In this document: one piece after another, positions 1-11,300 of the stretch
How positions within the stretch are numbered: position 1 is the first letter of the stretch
How the letters are laid out: the number at the start of each line of letters is the position of its first letter
From: Pseudomonas sp. S31
GTDB lineage: Bacteria; Pseudomonadota; Gammaproteobacteria; Pseudomonadales; Pseudomonadaceae
Length of the DNA: 64,000 nt
Assembly (NCBI RefSeq): GCF_016648105.1
Contig: NZ_JACVVE010000004.1
Span: 62,001 to 126,000, forward strand
Reading direction: 5' to 3'
The notes under the pieces: generated by a model
What the model was told of the DNA's origin: nothing
Seen by the model: the letters and a program-made list of their open reading frames with translations, nothing else
Database searches by the model: none
Program-made: the position numbers and the translations under genes

Positions 1-2503
1 CCGGCGCCCACTGCAACTGCGGGTCGAGCACCGCGACGCGGCAGCGGCTCAAGGGCGCGCCCAGGGTTACCGGCTGGCCAGGCTCAAGCTGGGCCGTGAG
101 CACCCCGACGGTGGTTTCGGTAGGGCCGTAGTGGTTGATCACCGACAAGCCCGGCGCCGCTTCATGAATGCGTGCCAGCAAGTGCTCACTGATCGACTCG
201 CCGCCAACCACCAGGCACACACGCGGCAATACCGCCTGCGGGCTGGAAGCGGCCATCAGCGCCTCGAGGTGCGACGGTACGATCTTCAGCGCATCGATGC
301 CATGCTCGCTCAGGTAACTGGCGAAAGCCTGGGCATCCACGCAGCGTTCGCTGCCCAGCAGGTGCAGGGTCTTGCCCGCGCACAAGGCGCCATAGAACAT
401 GGTGTGGCCGAGGTCGGACGCCGGCGTCGAGACCATCGCCAGGCGGGTGATCGCAGGCATCGGCAAGCGCTCGCTGATTGCCTGCGCGTAATGGTTCAGT
501 GCCGCGTGCGACACGCCGACGCCCTTCGGCTGCCCAGTGGTGCCGGAGGTGTACATCACATAGGCCAACTGCCGCGCGTCGACCGCTACCGCAGGTGCCG
601 CGATCGTCACCAGCGCCGGATCGACGGCGAACGCGATGAAGGCGACCTGTGGGGCGAGCGCGGCGAGCTCAGGCGACTGTCCGACCAGGCAGCGCACCCC
701 GGCGTCCTCCAGCAGGTAGGCTTGGCGCGCCGCAGGCAGGCCGGGTTCGAGTGGCAGGTAGGCGGCGCCCAGCTTCATCAGTGCCAGCACCGTCGCCACG
801 AATTCGACGCTGCGCTCGGCCATCACGCCGACCACGTCGCCTGCCGCCACGCCCTGGGCCTGCAACCGACCGGCAAGCCCATTGGCGTTGTTGTCCAGCT
901 CGCGATAGGTCAGTTGCCCATTCTCGGCGACCACAGCCAGAGCCTCCGGCACCCGAGCGGCCTGCTGCTCGAACAACCGATGCACAGGAGCCTGGTCACC
1001 GGCCAGTGGCAACGACGCTTGCCACGGGCGCACCAACTCGCCCCGTTCGGTATCGTCCAGCAGCGGAATTTCACCAATTGGCTGCTCAGGTGCCCGACTC
1101 ACGGCCTGCAGCACATGTTGCCAGTGCGCAGCCAGGCGCTCGATGCTGGCTGGCTCGAACAGCTCGCTGCGGTAGAGGAAGGCGGCCTGCAAGCCTGCTT
1201 CGCTTTCGAGGGTTTCGAGGGTCAGGTCGACCTTGGCGCTCGGGGTGTGCGGGTCCAGATGCTCGAGGGTCAGTCCCGAGGCCGACGACGACGGGGCTTT
1301 GCGAGCCATCTGATGGTTGAACATGGCCTGGAACAACGGCGTGCTGCCCAGGCTACGCTCCGGCTGCAGCGCCTCGACCAACTGCTCGAACGGCAGGTCC
1401 TGATGCGCCTGGGCCTCCTGCGCCGCGCTGCGGACCTGCCCGAGGAACTGGTCGAAGCGCAACTGCGGGCCGAGTTGCCCGCACAGTACCTGGGTGTTGA
1501 CGAACAGCCCCAGCAGGCCCTGGGTCTCCGCTCGGTTGCGGTTGGCCATGGGCACGCCCACGCGGATCTGCTCCTGCCCGCTGTAGCGGTGCAGCAATAC
1601 CTGGTAGGTGGCCAGCAGCAACATGAACAGGGTCACGCCCTGCGCCTTGGCCACCGAGCGCAACGACTCGACCAGCTCGGCAGGCAGCGAGACCCGGACC
1701 CGAGCGCCCTGGTGGCTGGGGAATCGGCCGCGCGCATGGTCCAGCGGCAACTCCAGCAGCGGATGATCCGAACCCAGCTTCTCTACCCAGTAGGCCAACT
1801 GGCGGCTGCGCTCTCCTGCCTCCATCCAGCGTCGCTGCCACAGCGCATAGTCGGCATATTGAACGGGCAGCGGCGCCAGGGTAGGCATCTGCCCGGAGCA
1901 GCAACCCTGGTACAGGGTCATCCACTCGTTGACCATGACCTGCATCGAGAAACCGTCGGAGATGATGTGATGCTGGACCAACAGCAGCACATGCTCGTCA
2001 TCGCTGACCCGCCCCAGCACCACGCGCAGCAGAGGGCCGTTGGCCAGGTCGAAAGGCTCGCCCGACCATTGCTCGACCCAGCGCCCCAGTGCAGCGCCGG
2101 TAAGGCCGGGCTCCAGCGCCACCGGGTCGATCACGATGCGCTGCTCGACCCGGTGTTGCAGGATACCCTGCTCACCTTGGGAAAACCGCGTACGCAGGCT
2201 TTCGTGACGCGCCACCAGGGCATCGAGACTGGCCTGCAACGCCTCGGTCTGCAACGGGCCGTGCAGGCGTAGCACACTGCAGATGTGATACGCAGCGCTG
2301 TCCGGCTGGAGCTGCCAGAGGAACCACTGGCGCTCCTGCGCGTAGGAGGCAGGCATGGGCGCATCGCCTTCGCGCAACGCGGGGATCGGCAACCCGGCAA
2401 AGCTCATGCCCTTTTCCAGCAGCCGTTGATAGAACACTTCACGCTGCTGCAACGGCAGCCGGACGAAGCGTTTGACCAGGTCCACGTTCTTATCGAAATC
2501 CAT
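1..2503 (-). CDS. Pyoverdine non-ribosomal peptide synthetase, N-terminal part (C-A, first module predicted Asp)
   Basis: This is the first 834 residues of an NRPS that continues beyond the left edge of the window. An LCL-type condensation domain (about residues 50-480, HHIISDG motif) is followed by an adenylation domain with YTSGTTGQPKG at the A3 core. Reading the specificity pocket by alignment with GrsA PheA gives D-L-T-K-V-G-H-V-G, the established aspartate code, so the module should load Asp, which in pyoverdines is often beta-hydroxylated later. The ATG at 2503 begins MDFDKNVDLVKRF, a start like that of the neighbouring NRPS. An IS box (2571-2594) lies 68 bp upstream, so PvdS control is expected. 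It faces away from fpvA. Calling it pvdI, pvdJ or pvdD is not possible from the visible part. Confidence 0.93.
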   Translation of the reverse strand, partial: MDFDKNVDLVKRFVRLPLQQREVFYQRLLEKGMSFAGLPIPALREGDAPMPASYAQERQWFLWQLQPDSAAYHICSVLRLHGPLQTEALQASLDALVARHESLRTRFSQGEQGILQHRVEQRIVIDPVALEPGLTGAALGRWVEQWSGEPFDLANGPLLRVVLGRVSDDEHVLLLVQHHIISDGFSMQVMVNEWMTLYQGCCSGQMPTLAPLPVQYADYALWQRRWMEAGERSRQLAYWVEKLGSDHPLLELPLDHARGRFPSHQGARVRVSLPAELVESLRSVAKAQGVTLFMLLLATYQVLLHRYSGQEQIRVGVPMANRNRAETQGLLGLFVNTQVLCGQLGPQLRFDQFLGQVRSAAQEAQAHQDLPFEQLVEALQPERSLGSTPLFQAMFNHQMARKAPSSSASGLTLEHLDPHTPSAKVDLTLETLESEAGLQAAFLYRSELFEPASIERLAAHWQHVLQAVSRAPEQPIGEIPLLDDTERGELVRPWQASLPLAGDQAPVHRLFEQQAARVPEALAVVAENGQLTYRELDNNANGLAGRLQAQGVAAGDVVGVMAERSVEFVATVLALMKLGAAYLPLEPGLPAARQAYLLEDAGVRCLVGQSPELAALAPQVAFIAFAVDPALVTIAAPAVAVDARQLAYVMYTSGTTGQPKGVGVSHAALNHYAQAISERLPMPAITRLAMVSTPASDLGHTMFYGALCAGKTLHLLGSERCVDAQAFASYLSEHGIDALKIVPSHLEALMAASSPQAVLPRVCLVVGGESISEHLLARIHEAAPGLSVINHYGPTETTVGVLTAQLEPGQPVTLGAPLSRCRVAVLDPQLQWAP

Positions 2504-2570
2504 GCGTTACAGCCCCGCTTGTCAGGTAGGCAGGCAGCCTCGTGGGGAGGGATGCCCAATGCCTGACAGA

Positions 2571-2594
2571 ACGAGTGATTGGCGCCCGAATTTA
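2571..2594 (-). promoter_or_regulatory. PvdS iron-starvation box for the NRPS at 1-2503
   Basis: On the minus strand TAAAT (2594-2590) is followed by exactly 16 bases and then CGT (2573-2571). This matches the TAAAT-N16/17-CGT promoter element recognised by the extracytoplasmic sigma factor PvdS. It lies 68 bp upstream of the NRPS start and back to back with the fpvA box. Confidence 0.85.
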
Positions 2595-2612
2595 CCCTGT
2601 TATCTGGCGCAC

Positions 2613-2636
2613 TAAATTCCTCGCACGCTCGTTCGT
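2613..2636 (+). promoter_or_regulatory. PvdS iron-starvation box for fpvA
   Basis: TAAAT (2613-2617), 16 bases, then CGT (2634-2636) match the PvdS promoter consensus. The box is 74 bp upstream of the fpvA start. The two divergent boxes are separated by only 18 bp between their TAAAT elements. Confidence 0.87.
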
Positions 2637-2709
2637 CTTGCTCTCAATGAATGAGTCGATGTTCAACAGCTTTCATTCATCCGTTACCAAACTCCATCAG
2701 AGAGCCAAC

Positions 2710-5145
2710 ATGCCAACCCTTCACCGCTTGTCTTCATTGACGCCGACACTGGTACTCAACTGGTCGTTGAAAACGCCCGCTGCTGCAGTCTCCCTTGGTC
2801 TTGCCGCGAGCTACCCCTGCTTCGCCGCCCAGGCCCAGGAGCAGACCTTCAGCATTCCCGCGCAATCGATGCATTCGGCCCTGCAGACGTTCGCCAAGCA
2901 GACCAACATTCAGGTGCTCTACAGCCCGGACGACGTGGCTGGGGTCAATAGCCGCGGCGTCAATGGCAAGTACACGGTAGACCAGGCCATCGTCGAGCTG
3001 CTGCGCGGCAGTCCCCTGGTGTACTCGTTCAACGACAACACCCTGACCCTCACGGCGCGCAGCACGTCAGCCGTGGAACTGGGCGCGACCAACGTGCACG
3101 GGCAAGGGCTGGGCGCCACCACCGAAGGCACCGGTTCCTACACCACCGGTTCCGCACAGACCGCGACCAAGCTGCCGCTGTCCCTGCGCGAGACGCCGCA
3201 ATCGGTGACGGTCATCACCCGTCAACGCATCGAGGACCAGGGCCTGGCCAACCTCAACGAGGTGGTGCAGAACACCCCGGGCCTGACCCTGCGCCGCACC
3301 GGGCCGGAACGCTCGTCGTACTATGCCCGCGGCTTCTCGCTCGACAACATCATGTACGACGGCCTGCCCACCAGCCTCGACAGCTCTCAGGTGTCCCAGG
3401 ACCTGCTGTCGGCCGACATGGCCATGTATGACCGGGTCGAAGTGGTGCGCGGCGCCACTGGCCTGATGCAGGGCGCGGGTAACCCCGCGGCGGCCATCAA
3501 CCTGATCCGCAAGCGCCCGACCCGTGAGTTCAAGGCCAGCATCCAAGGCAGCGCGGGGACCTGGGACCGCTACCGCACCGAGGTCGATGTCGGCGGCCCG
3601 CTGAACGACAACGGCAGCGTGCGTGGCCGGATGGTGGCGGCCTACCAGACGGGCAACAGCTTCCGCGATAACTTGGACACCGAACGCAACCTGTTCTACG
3701 GCATCATGGAGGCCGACCTCAACGACAGCACCACCCTGACGCTGAGTGCCTCTCGCCAGCAGGACAACACCAACGGCAACGGTTGGACCGGCCTGCCGGT
3801 GGGCGTCGGCGGCAAAGACCTGCACCTGTCGCGCTCGACTTCGCTGAGCAACGACTGGGAGTACTGGGACAAGGTCAGCACCTCGGCCTATGCCGCGCTG
3901 GAGCACAATCTGGACAACGGCTGGAAGCTCAACGTCTCGGCCACCAAGACCTGGGCCGACTTGGACATGCTCGGCACCTACATCGTCTTTCCCGCGGCCA
4001 CGCAGGAATATAACCAGTACGTCGGTGCCGGCCACTACCGGGAAACCCAGAACAGCTTCGACGCCTATGCCAGTGGCCCGTTTCGCCTGATGGATCGCGA
4101 CCATGAACTGGTGGTCGGTGCCAGCCACCGGCGTGTGGTGTTCAACGGCGACGTGCCCTACAACATCCTCCTGAACGGCGATATCGACCCGGAGAACTGG
4201 GATTCGGGTGCCACGCCGAAACCGGAGAGCCAGGACAAGTACGGCTGGCAGAACACCAACGCCAAGCTCAACAGTGTCTACGCCACCACCCGCCTGAGCC
4301 TGGCCGACCCGTTGAAGCTGATTCTGGGCAGCCGCCTGGACTGGTATGAAAACGATACCAGCGCGCCTTACAAAAACACCGAGAGCGAGCTGAAAGTCAC
4401 CCGTCACGTCACCAAGTACGCCGGCCTGATCTACGACCTGAACGAGAATCACAGTGTCTACGTCAGCTATACCGATATCTTCAAACCGCAGAACTACCTG
4501 GATGAATCCGGCAGTATCATTGCCCCTATCACTGGCAAAAACTATGAGCTGGGTATCAAGGGCGAGTATTTCGATGGCGCGTTGAACGCATCCGCCGCCA
4601 TCTTCCAGATCGACCAGGAGAACCGCGCCAAATCCTTCAGCTGCAATACCGGTCTGACCACCACGTGTTATGAGGCATCGGGCAAGGTGCGCAGCAAGGG
4701 CATCGAGCTCGAACTGCAAGGCCAACTGACGCCGAACTGGGAACTGGCTGCCGGCTATACCTTCGCCGAGGCCAAGTATGTCAAGGATGCCACCAAGGCC
4801 AACGAAGGCCGCCTGTTCGACACTGACATCCCCCGCCACCTGTTCAAGATGAGCACCACCTACACCCTGCCAGGGCAGTTCAACCAATGGCGTGTAGGGA
4901 CATCGCTGTACCACCAGAACCGCATCTACAACAAAGGCGCCACCTACATGATCGAGCAGGATGGCTACACCCTGGTCGACTTCATGGTGGGCTTCAAGCC
5001 GACCGAGAATATCGACGCGCGCCTGAACCTGAACAATGCCTTCGACAAGAAGTACTACAACTCGCTGAGCAACAACGTCACGGTGCCCAGCAGCGTCTAC
5101 GGTGATCCGCGCAACCTGATGCTGTCGGTGAAGTACACGTTCTGA
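2710..5145 (+). CDS. fpvA: TonB-dependent ferripyoverdine receptor with signalling domain (FpvA type)
   Basis: This 811-residue outer-membrane receptor imports ferripyoverdine. A signal peptide (about residues 1-38, ending at an AQA site) is followed by an STN signalling domain (about 42-120, FSIPAQSMHSALQTFAKQT) that in this family contacts a periplasmic FecR-like anti-sigma. The plug domain (about 150-270, ETPQSVTVITRQRIEDQG) and a long beta-barrel ending in the aromatic YTF come next. I chose the ATG at 2710 because it gives a normal signal peptide; upstream in-frame ATGs (for example 2659) lengthen the N-terminus without signal character. The ribosome-binding site (AGAG) is weak. Position inside the NRPS locus and the IS box 74 bp upstream make the pyoverdine assignment firm. 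Its expected partners FpvI and FpvR are not in the window. Confidence 0.93.
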   Translation: MPTLHRLSSLTPTLVLNWSLKTPAAAVSLGLAASYPCFAAQAQEQTFSIPAQSMHSALQTFAKQTNIQVLYSPDDVAGVNSRGVNGKYTVDQAIVELLRGSPLVYSFNDNTLTLTARSTSAVELGATNVHGQGLGATTEGTGSYTTGSAQTATKLPLSLRETPQSVTVITRQRIEDQGLANLNEVVQNTPGLTLRRTGPERSSYYARGFSLDNIMYDGLPTSLDSSQVSQDLLSADMAMYDRVEVVRGATGLMQGAGNPAAAINLIRKRPTREFKASIQGSAGTWDRYRTEVDVGGPLNDNGSVRGRMVAAYQTGNSFRDNLDTERNLFYGIMEADLNDSTTLTLSASRQQDNTNGNGWTGLPVGVGGKDLHLSRSTSLSNDWEYWDKVSTSAYAALEHNLDNGWKLNVSATKTWADLDMLGTYIVFPAATQEYNQYVGAGHYRETQNSFDAYASGPFRLMDRDHELVVGASHRRVVFNGDVPYNILLNGDIDPENWDSGATPKPESQDKYGWQNTNAKLNSVYATTRLSLADPLKLILGSRLDWYENDTSAPYKNTESELKVTRHVTKYAGLIYDLNENHSVYVSYTDIFKPQNYLDESGSIIAPITGKNYELGIKGEYFDGALNASAAIFQIDQENRAKSFSCNTGLTTTCYEASGKVRSKGIELELQGQLTPNWELAAGYTFAEAKYVKDATKANEGRLFDTDIPRHLFKMSTTYTLPGQFNQWRVGTSLYHQNRIYNKGATYMIEQDGYTLVDFMVGFKPTENIDARLNLNNAFDKKYYNSLSNNVTVPSSVYGDPRNLMLSVKYTF

Positions 5146-5161
5146 TTGATTGCGAGACAGG

Positions 5162-5200
5162 AAAACGCCCCGGCTGCTTTGGCAGACGGGGCGTTTTTTT
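5162..5200 (+). terminator. Rho-independent terminator after fpvA
   Basis: AAAACGCCCC pairs with GGGGCGTTTT around a loop that holds an additional short CTGC/GCAG stem, and the hairpin ends in seven T residues. It begins 16 bases after the fpvA stop. With its A-rich left arm it could also stop the convergent NRPS transcript coming from the right. Confidence 0.88.
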
Positions 5201-5237
5201 ATGCGTTGGGTTCTTGCTGATGGGTTGCCTGTGCTGG

Positions 5238-5345
5238 CCCCTTCGCGGGTAAACCCGCTCCTACAGGGAACCACCATTCTGTAGGAGCGGGTTTCCGCGA
5301 AAGGGCACCACCGTCTGTAGGAGCGGGTTTACCCGCGAAAGGGCC
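5238..5345. repeat. Cluster of three REP palindromes
   Basis: Three copies of a REP unit of the GTAGGAGCGGGTTTACCCGCG type lie at about 5238-5267, 5279-5305 and 5315-5345. The first is inverted relative to the other two. They fill the gap between the convergent ends of fpvA and the two-module NRPS, a usual place for such elements in P. putida-group genomes. Confidence 0.85.
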
Positions 5346-5381
5346 AGGGCGGGCAACCCACCCGCCCAACCAAACCCAACC

Positions 5382-8300
5382 CTACGACACCTGCCCTTCA
5401 GGCGCCTCCAACTCCCCAAGCAAACGCTCCAGATCATCCAGGTCATCACTGCTGCCGCTATCATCGCGGTCAATGCTCTGCACATAGTGCTCAAGATCCC
5501 GCGCCTGGAACAGCGCCAGCAGCGGCAGCTCGAACGGCAACTGCCCCTGCAACCGCGCCGTGACCTGGGTGGCGAGCAACGAGTGCCCACCCAGCTCGAA
5601 GAAGTTATCGCCAAGCCCGACCCTGTCGATCTCCAGCGCCTCAGCCCAGATCGCCGCGACCTGCCGCTGCAGCTCGGTGTGCGGCGCCACGTAGGCGTGC
5701 TGCTGGACACCGACATCCGGCGCTGGCAGCGCCTTGCGGTCGAGCTTGCCGTTGGGCGTCAGTGGCAGCGCATCGAGCCGCACCAGGTGCGCCGGGACCA
5801 TATAGTCCGGCAGCGTGATACGCAGATGCTCACGCAGGTCCGGGACCTCCCCTTGCGCCACCAGGTAAGCCACCAACTGCCGGCCACCCGGCCCCTCGAT
5901 ATCGATCACCACCGCCTCGCGCACCGAGGCATGGGCGAGCAGCGTCTGCTCGATCTCGCCCAGCTCGACGCGAAAACCGCGGATCTTCACCTGGTGGTCG
6001 ATCCGCCCGACGAACTCGATCACGCCGTCGTCGCGGTAGCGGGTCAGGTCACCGCTGCGGTACAAGCGGCCACCGCCCTGCGCGCTGGTGTCGAACGGGT
6101 CAGGCAAGAACTTCTCGGCAGTCAGCGCCGGGCGGCCCAGGTAGCCCCGCGCCAGGCCAGCACCGGCCAGGCACATTTCCCCGGCCGCACCGATCGGCCG
6201 TGGGTTGCCGGTGTCGTCGAGCACGTAGCCGGCACTGTTGGGCAGCGGTCTGCCGATGTTGGCCGGGCCGTTCATCTCGCGACGGGTGCAGGTGGAATAG
6301 GTGGTGTCCTCCGACGGCCCGTACAGGTCGTACACGTGCTGCACATGGCCCAGCGCATAGAGCTGGTCCACCAGCGTCTGCTTCAACGTCTCGCCCGCCG
6401 TGTTGATGATGCGCACGCTGGCCGGTATGTGCCCGGCGTCGTAAAGGGCCTTGATCGCCGATGGCACGGTATTGATCAGGCGCACTCGCTCGCGCGCCGG
6501 CAGCAGCGGCAGCGCCAGAGCATTTTGCGCGATCACCGCGTAGCCGCCTGCCGACAAGGTGACGAAAAACTCCCACAGCGACAGGTCGAAGCACACCGAG
6601 GTAGCGGCCAGCACGCCCTTGAGATCGTCCTGGCGGTAGTGGCCAAGCGCCCAGCCAATCAGCGCAGTGATGTTGCGCTGCTCGAGCAGTACTCCCTTAG
6701 GCCGGCCGGTGGAGCCAGAGGTGTAGATGGTCAACGCCAGGTTGGCGGGCGTGCTCAGGGTGTCGAGGTTTTCCTCGGGGTAGTGCTGCAACGCCAGCGA
6801 ATCGAGCAGCACCACCTTGGCGGCAGTCGCCCCCGGCAGGCGTTCGAGCAACGAGCCCTGGGACAGCAGCACCCGCGCCTGGCTGTCGCGCAGCATGTAG
6901 GCCAGGCGTTCCTGCGGGTAGGCTGGGTCCAGCGGTACATAGGCGCCACCGGCCTTGAAGATCGCCAGCAAGCTCACCACCAGGTCCAGCCCACGCTCCA
7001 GGGCCACGCCCACCAGCACTTCCGGGCCCACGCCCTGCTCGCGCAGGTAACGGGCCAACTGGTTGGCGCGGCGATTGAGTTGCGCGTAGGTCAGCTCCTG
7101 CGTGCCATGCACCAGGGCGACGGCGTCGGGGCTTCGCGCCGCCTGGTCTTCGATCAACTGGTGGACGCATTGCTCGGCGGGGTACGGCTGCGCATTGCGG
7201 TTCCACTCGACCAGCATGCGCTGACGCTCTACGCCGCCGATCATCGGCAATTCTGCGAGCGGCTGGCCGGTGTGACTGACGATGGCCTGCAGCAGGTTGA
7301 GCCAATGCTCGCCCAGGCGCTGGATGCGCGGCGCATCGAACAGGTCGCAGGCGTAGTTGATCACCGCCATGACCCCATCGCTACGCTCCAGGGTATTGAG
7401 GCTGAGGTCGAACTGCGAAGTCTGCTCGGCAAGGTCCACTTCCGTGGCGCGCATGCCCGACATGCTGTCGCTCGACACCCGCTCGCCTACGGCACTGAGG
7501 TGGTTGTACATGACCTGGAACAGCGGGTTGTAGCCCAGCGCTCGTTCGGGTTTCAGTTCCTCGACCAGCACATCGAACGGAATGTCCTTGTGCGCCTGGG
7601 CTTGCAAGGCGGTTTCCTTGACGCTGGCCAGCAGTTGGCTGAACGACTGCAGCGGGTCCACCGCAACGCGGGCGACCAGGGTATTGACGAAGAACCCGAT
7701 CAAGCCTTCCAGCTCCAGGCGATTGCGGTTGGTGACCGGCACACCGATGTTGAGCGTGTCACGCCCACTGTAGCGCGCCAGCAACAGGGCAAACGATGCC
7801 AGGAACACATGGAACAGCGAGGCATTGCCCTCCACCGCCAGGCGGCGCAGGTTGGCCGTGAGCTCGGCGGGCAGGCGCACCTCGACACGCCCGCCTCGGT
7901 AGCTCTGGACCTGCGGCCGCGGTCGGTCGGCAGGCAACTCCAGCACACTGAAGTCGCCCTCCAGCGCCGCTTGCCAGTAGGCCAACTGAGCTTGCAACTC
8001 GCCGCTGGCCAGGCGCTCGCGCTGCCAACTGGCATAGTCGGCGTACTGCACCGCCAGCGGAGGGCGCTGAATCGGTCGGCGGGCAGCGAAGGCGTTATAG
8101 ACTTCCACCAGTTCGCGCACCATCACCCCCATCGACCAGCCATCGGAGACGATGTGGTGCAGCACCACCGACAGCACATGTTCTTCTGCGCCGATGCGAA
8201 GGAGCTGCACGCGAATCAGCGGCCCGCTGGCCAGGTCGAAGGGTTCGGCCCCGCGTGCCTGCAGGTAGTCGACCAGCGCTGCGGCGGACGCGCCAGCCAG

Positions 8301-11300
8301 GTCGTGTTCGACGATGGCCAGGGCCGTCGCCGGCAGCACGCGCTGGTACGGCACCCCTTGGCGTTCCTCGAACACGGTGCGCAGCGTTTCATGGCGCGCC
8401 ACCAGTTCGTCGAATGCCGCCCTCAATGCCGCACGGTCAAGGCGCCCTTCCAGACGCACCGCCAATGGCGTGTTGTAGGCAGTGCTGAGGGGGTTGAGTT
8501 TCCAGAACATCCATTGCCGGTATTGGGCATGGGACACCGGCAGCGGCTGCGTGCGGTCCACCGGCTGGATATCGCCGCCAAGGTCCTGCCCCAGGCCTTC
8601 CACCACCTGGGCGAAGCCTTGCAGGTCGGCGGTGTCGAACAGGGCGCGCAGCGCCACATCGACCTTCAACTGCTGGCGGATGCGCGAAACCACCTGGGTC
8701 GCCAGCAGCGAGTGGCCGCCCAGGGCGAAGAAATTGTCGTCCAGCCCCACCTGCCCCACCTGCAGCACATCGGCCCAGATCGCCGCGACCTCGACCTGGG
8801 TCGGCGTGCCGGGTGCACGGTACTCGGCGACCGTGGCGGCGGGCGCCGGCAGGGCCTTGGCGTCGACCTTGCCGTTGGCGGTCACCGGCAGGCGTTCGAG
8901 CAACAGCAGGTACTGGGGCACCAGATGCTCCGGCAGGGCCTGGCGCAGGCTTGCCCGCAAGCTGTCGAGGAAAGCCCGGCGGGCATCGTCATCGGCCGGC
9001 CAGGCCTGGGGCACCAGGTAGGCGGCCAACTGGGCATCACCCTCCTCGCCCACCAGGCGCACCACCACGTTGTCGATCCCCGCTTGCTGGCGCAGGCAGG
9101 CGTCGATCTCGGCAAGCTCTACGCGGTAGCCGCGCAGCTTGACCTGGCCATCGATACGCCCGGCGAATTGCAATGCGCCTTCAGCGGTATGCCGAACCCA
9201 GTCACCACTGCGGTACATGCGCGCACCGGGCGCGCCGCTCGGGTCCGGCACGAAGCGTTCGGCGGTGAGACCCGCACGCCCCAGGTAACCGCGCGCCAGG
9301 CCGGCGCCAGCGATGTACAGCTCGCCTCGCGCAGCACCCGGCACCGGTTGCAGGCAAGCGTCCAGCGCGTAGGCGCGGCTGTTGGCCAGTGGGCGCCCCA
9401 GCAGCGGCTGGCTGTCGAGTGCCTGGGTGAGCACGCCGACGGTGGTTTCGGTGGGGCCGTAGTGGTTGATCACGGCCAACCCAGGCGCCAGCTTGGCGAT
9501 GCGCTGCAACAAGGCTGGGGCGCAGGCTTCGCCGCCGAGGATCAGGCAGCGCCCCGGCAAGGCACCGGCACCCGCGGCCAGCAGGGCTTGCAGGTGCGAC
9601 GGCACGATCTTCACGGCGTCGATTTCGTGCTGGGTCATGTACGCGGCGAAGGCATCGGCGTCCAGCACCTGGTGCTTGGCCAGCAGGTGCAGGGTCTTGC
9701 CATTGCACAGGGCGCCGAACAGCACGGTGTGGCCCAGGTCGGCGGCCGGGGTGCTGACCATCGCCAGTTGCTCGAGCTGCGCCATCGGCAGCCGCTGCTC
9801 GAGGCCTTGCACGTAGTTCACCAACGCGCCATGGCTGACGGCCACGCCCTTGGGGGTGCCAGTGGTGCCCGAGGTGTAGATGACGTAGGCCAGGTTGCCG
9901 GCGTGCAGCGCCACCTGACGCATAGGTGTGGCGCGATGTTCCCGGGCTGGGTCAACCCAGGCGACGCCATGCGGCAGGCTGGCCGGGTCGATACGCCCCA
10001 GCACCCATTTCACGCCACTGTCGGCGAGCATGAACGCCAGCCGGGCCGGGGGCTGGTCGGGCTCGAGCGGCAGGTAGGCAGCGCCGGCCTTGAACACTGC
10101 CAGCATGCCCACCAGCATGTCGAGCGAGCGGTCGGCCAGCACCCCGACCCGCTCTTCCACTTCCACGCCCAGCTGCAGCAACGTCTGCGCCAAAGCGTCG
10201 GCGCGGGCGACCAGCGCCGCGTAGGTGATCGCCTCATCGCCGCTGAAAGCCGCGATGCGTTGCGGCTGGGCGCTGGCAGCGGTGGCGATCAGGTCATGGA
10301 TGCACAGCTTGTCATCGGGCCCGGCCACTGCCGGCAGCGGCGGCGCCGATGCGTTCACGGGCAGCGCCAGCTCACCGATACGGGCATCGGGCGTAGCGAC
10401 CAGGCCTTCGAGCAGAGCCAGCCAGTGCTGGCTCATGGCGGCCACGCTGTGGGCGCTGAACAGGTCCGTGGCGTAGGTGAACACCGCGTGCAGGTGCCCG
10501 GCGCTCTCGTAGGTGTCCAACGCCAGGTCGAACCGGGCGCTGTGCTTTTGCAGCGGGACTTTTTCCAGGGCCAGGCCGCTGTCCAGGCGGATCTGCCCGG
10601 CATCGGCGATGGCTGCCTGGTGGTTGAACAGCACCTGGAACAACGGGCTGTGGCCACCGCTGCGGTCCAGGTCGAGGGCTTCCACCAGGCGCTCGAACGG
10701 CAGGTCCTGGTGCGCCTGGGCGCCGAGTGCCGTGTCCTTGACCCGACGCAGCAGCTCGCCAGCGTCGATCAGCGGATCGATTTCGGTGTGCAGCACCTGG
10801 GTGTTGATGAAGCAACCGATCAGGCCTTCCACTTCCGCCCGATGCCGGTTGGCCACCGGCACGCCGACGCGGATGGCCCGCTGGCCGCTGTAGCGCTGCA
10901 GCAGCAGTTTGAAGGAGGCCAGCAGGACCATGAACAGCGTGGCGCCCTGGGCCCTGGCCAAGACACCGATCTGCGCACTCAGCGCCAGGGGCACCTGCAG
11001 TTCCAGGCGCGCCCCCCGATGGCTCGGCAGTGCCGGGCGGGGATGATCGAAGGGCAGTTCGAGCGGGCTGTGATCGTCGCCCAGCTTGGCCTGCCAGTAC
11101 TCCAGCTGCCGCGCCTGCTCGCCCGCCTCCAGCCAGCTGCGCTGCCACAGCGCGTAGTCGCGGTACTGGATTGGCAGCGCCGGCAAGGCCGCGACCGAGC
11201 CCTGGCAAGCGGCATCGTACAGGCGCACGAACTCGTCGATCAGCACGTTGAGCGACCAGCCGTCGGCGACGATGTGGTGCAGGGTGAGCAGCAGCACATG

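Noticed and set aside
3067..5277. A 736-codon minus-strand frame opposite fpvA
   Set aside because: The plus strand encodes a full TonB receptor with signal peptide and barrel; the minus frame is a low-complexity Val/Gly/Gln shadow.
5233..5350. CRISPR-like array suggested by three similar units
   Set aside because: The units are palindromic REP elements in mixed orientation with irregular spacing, without spacers of constant length and without cas genes.
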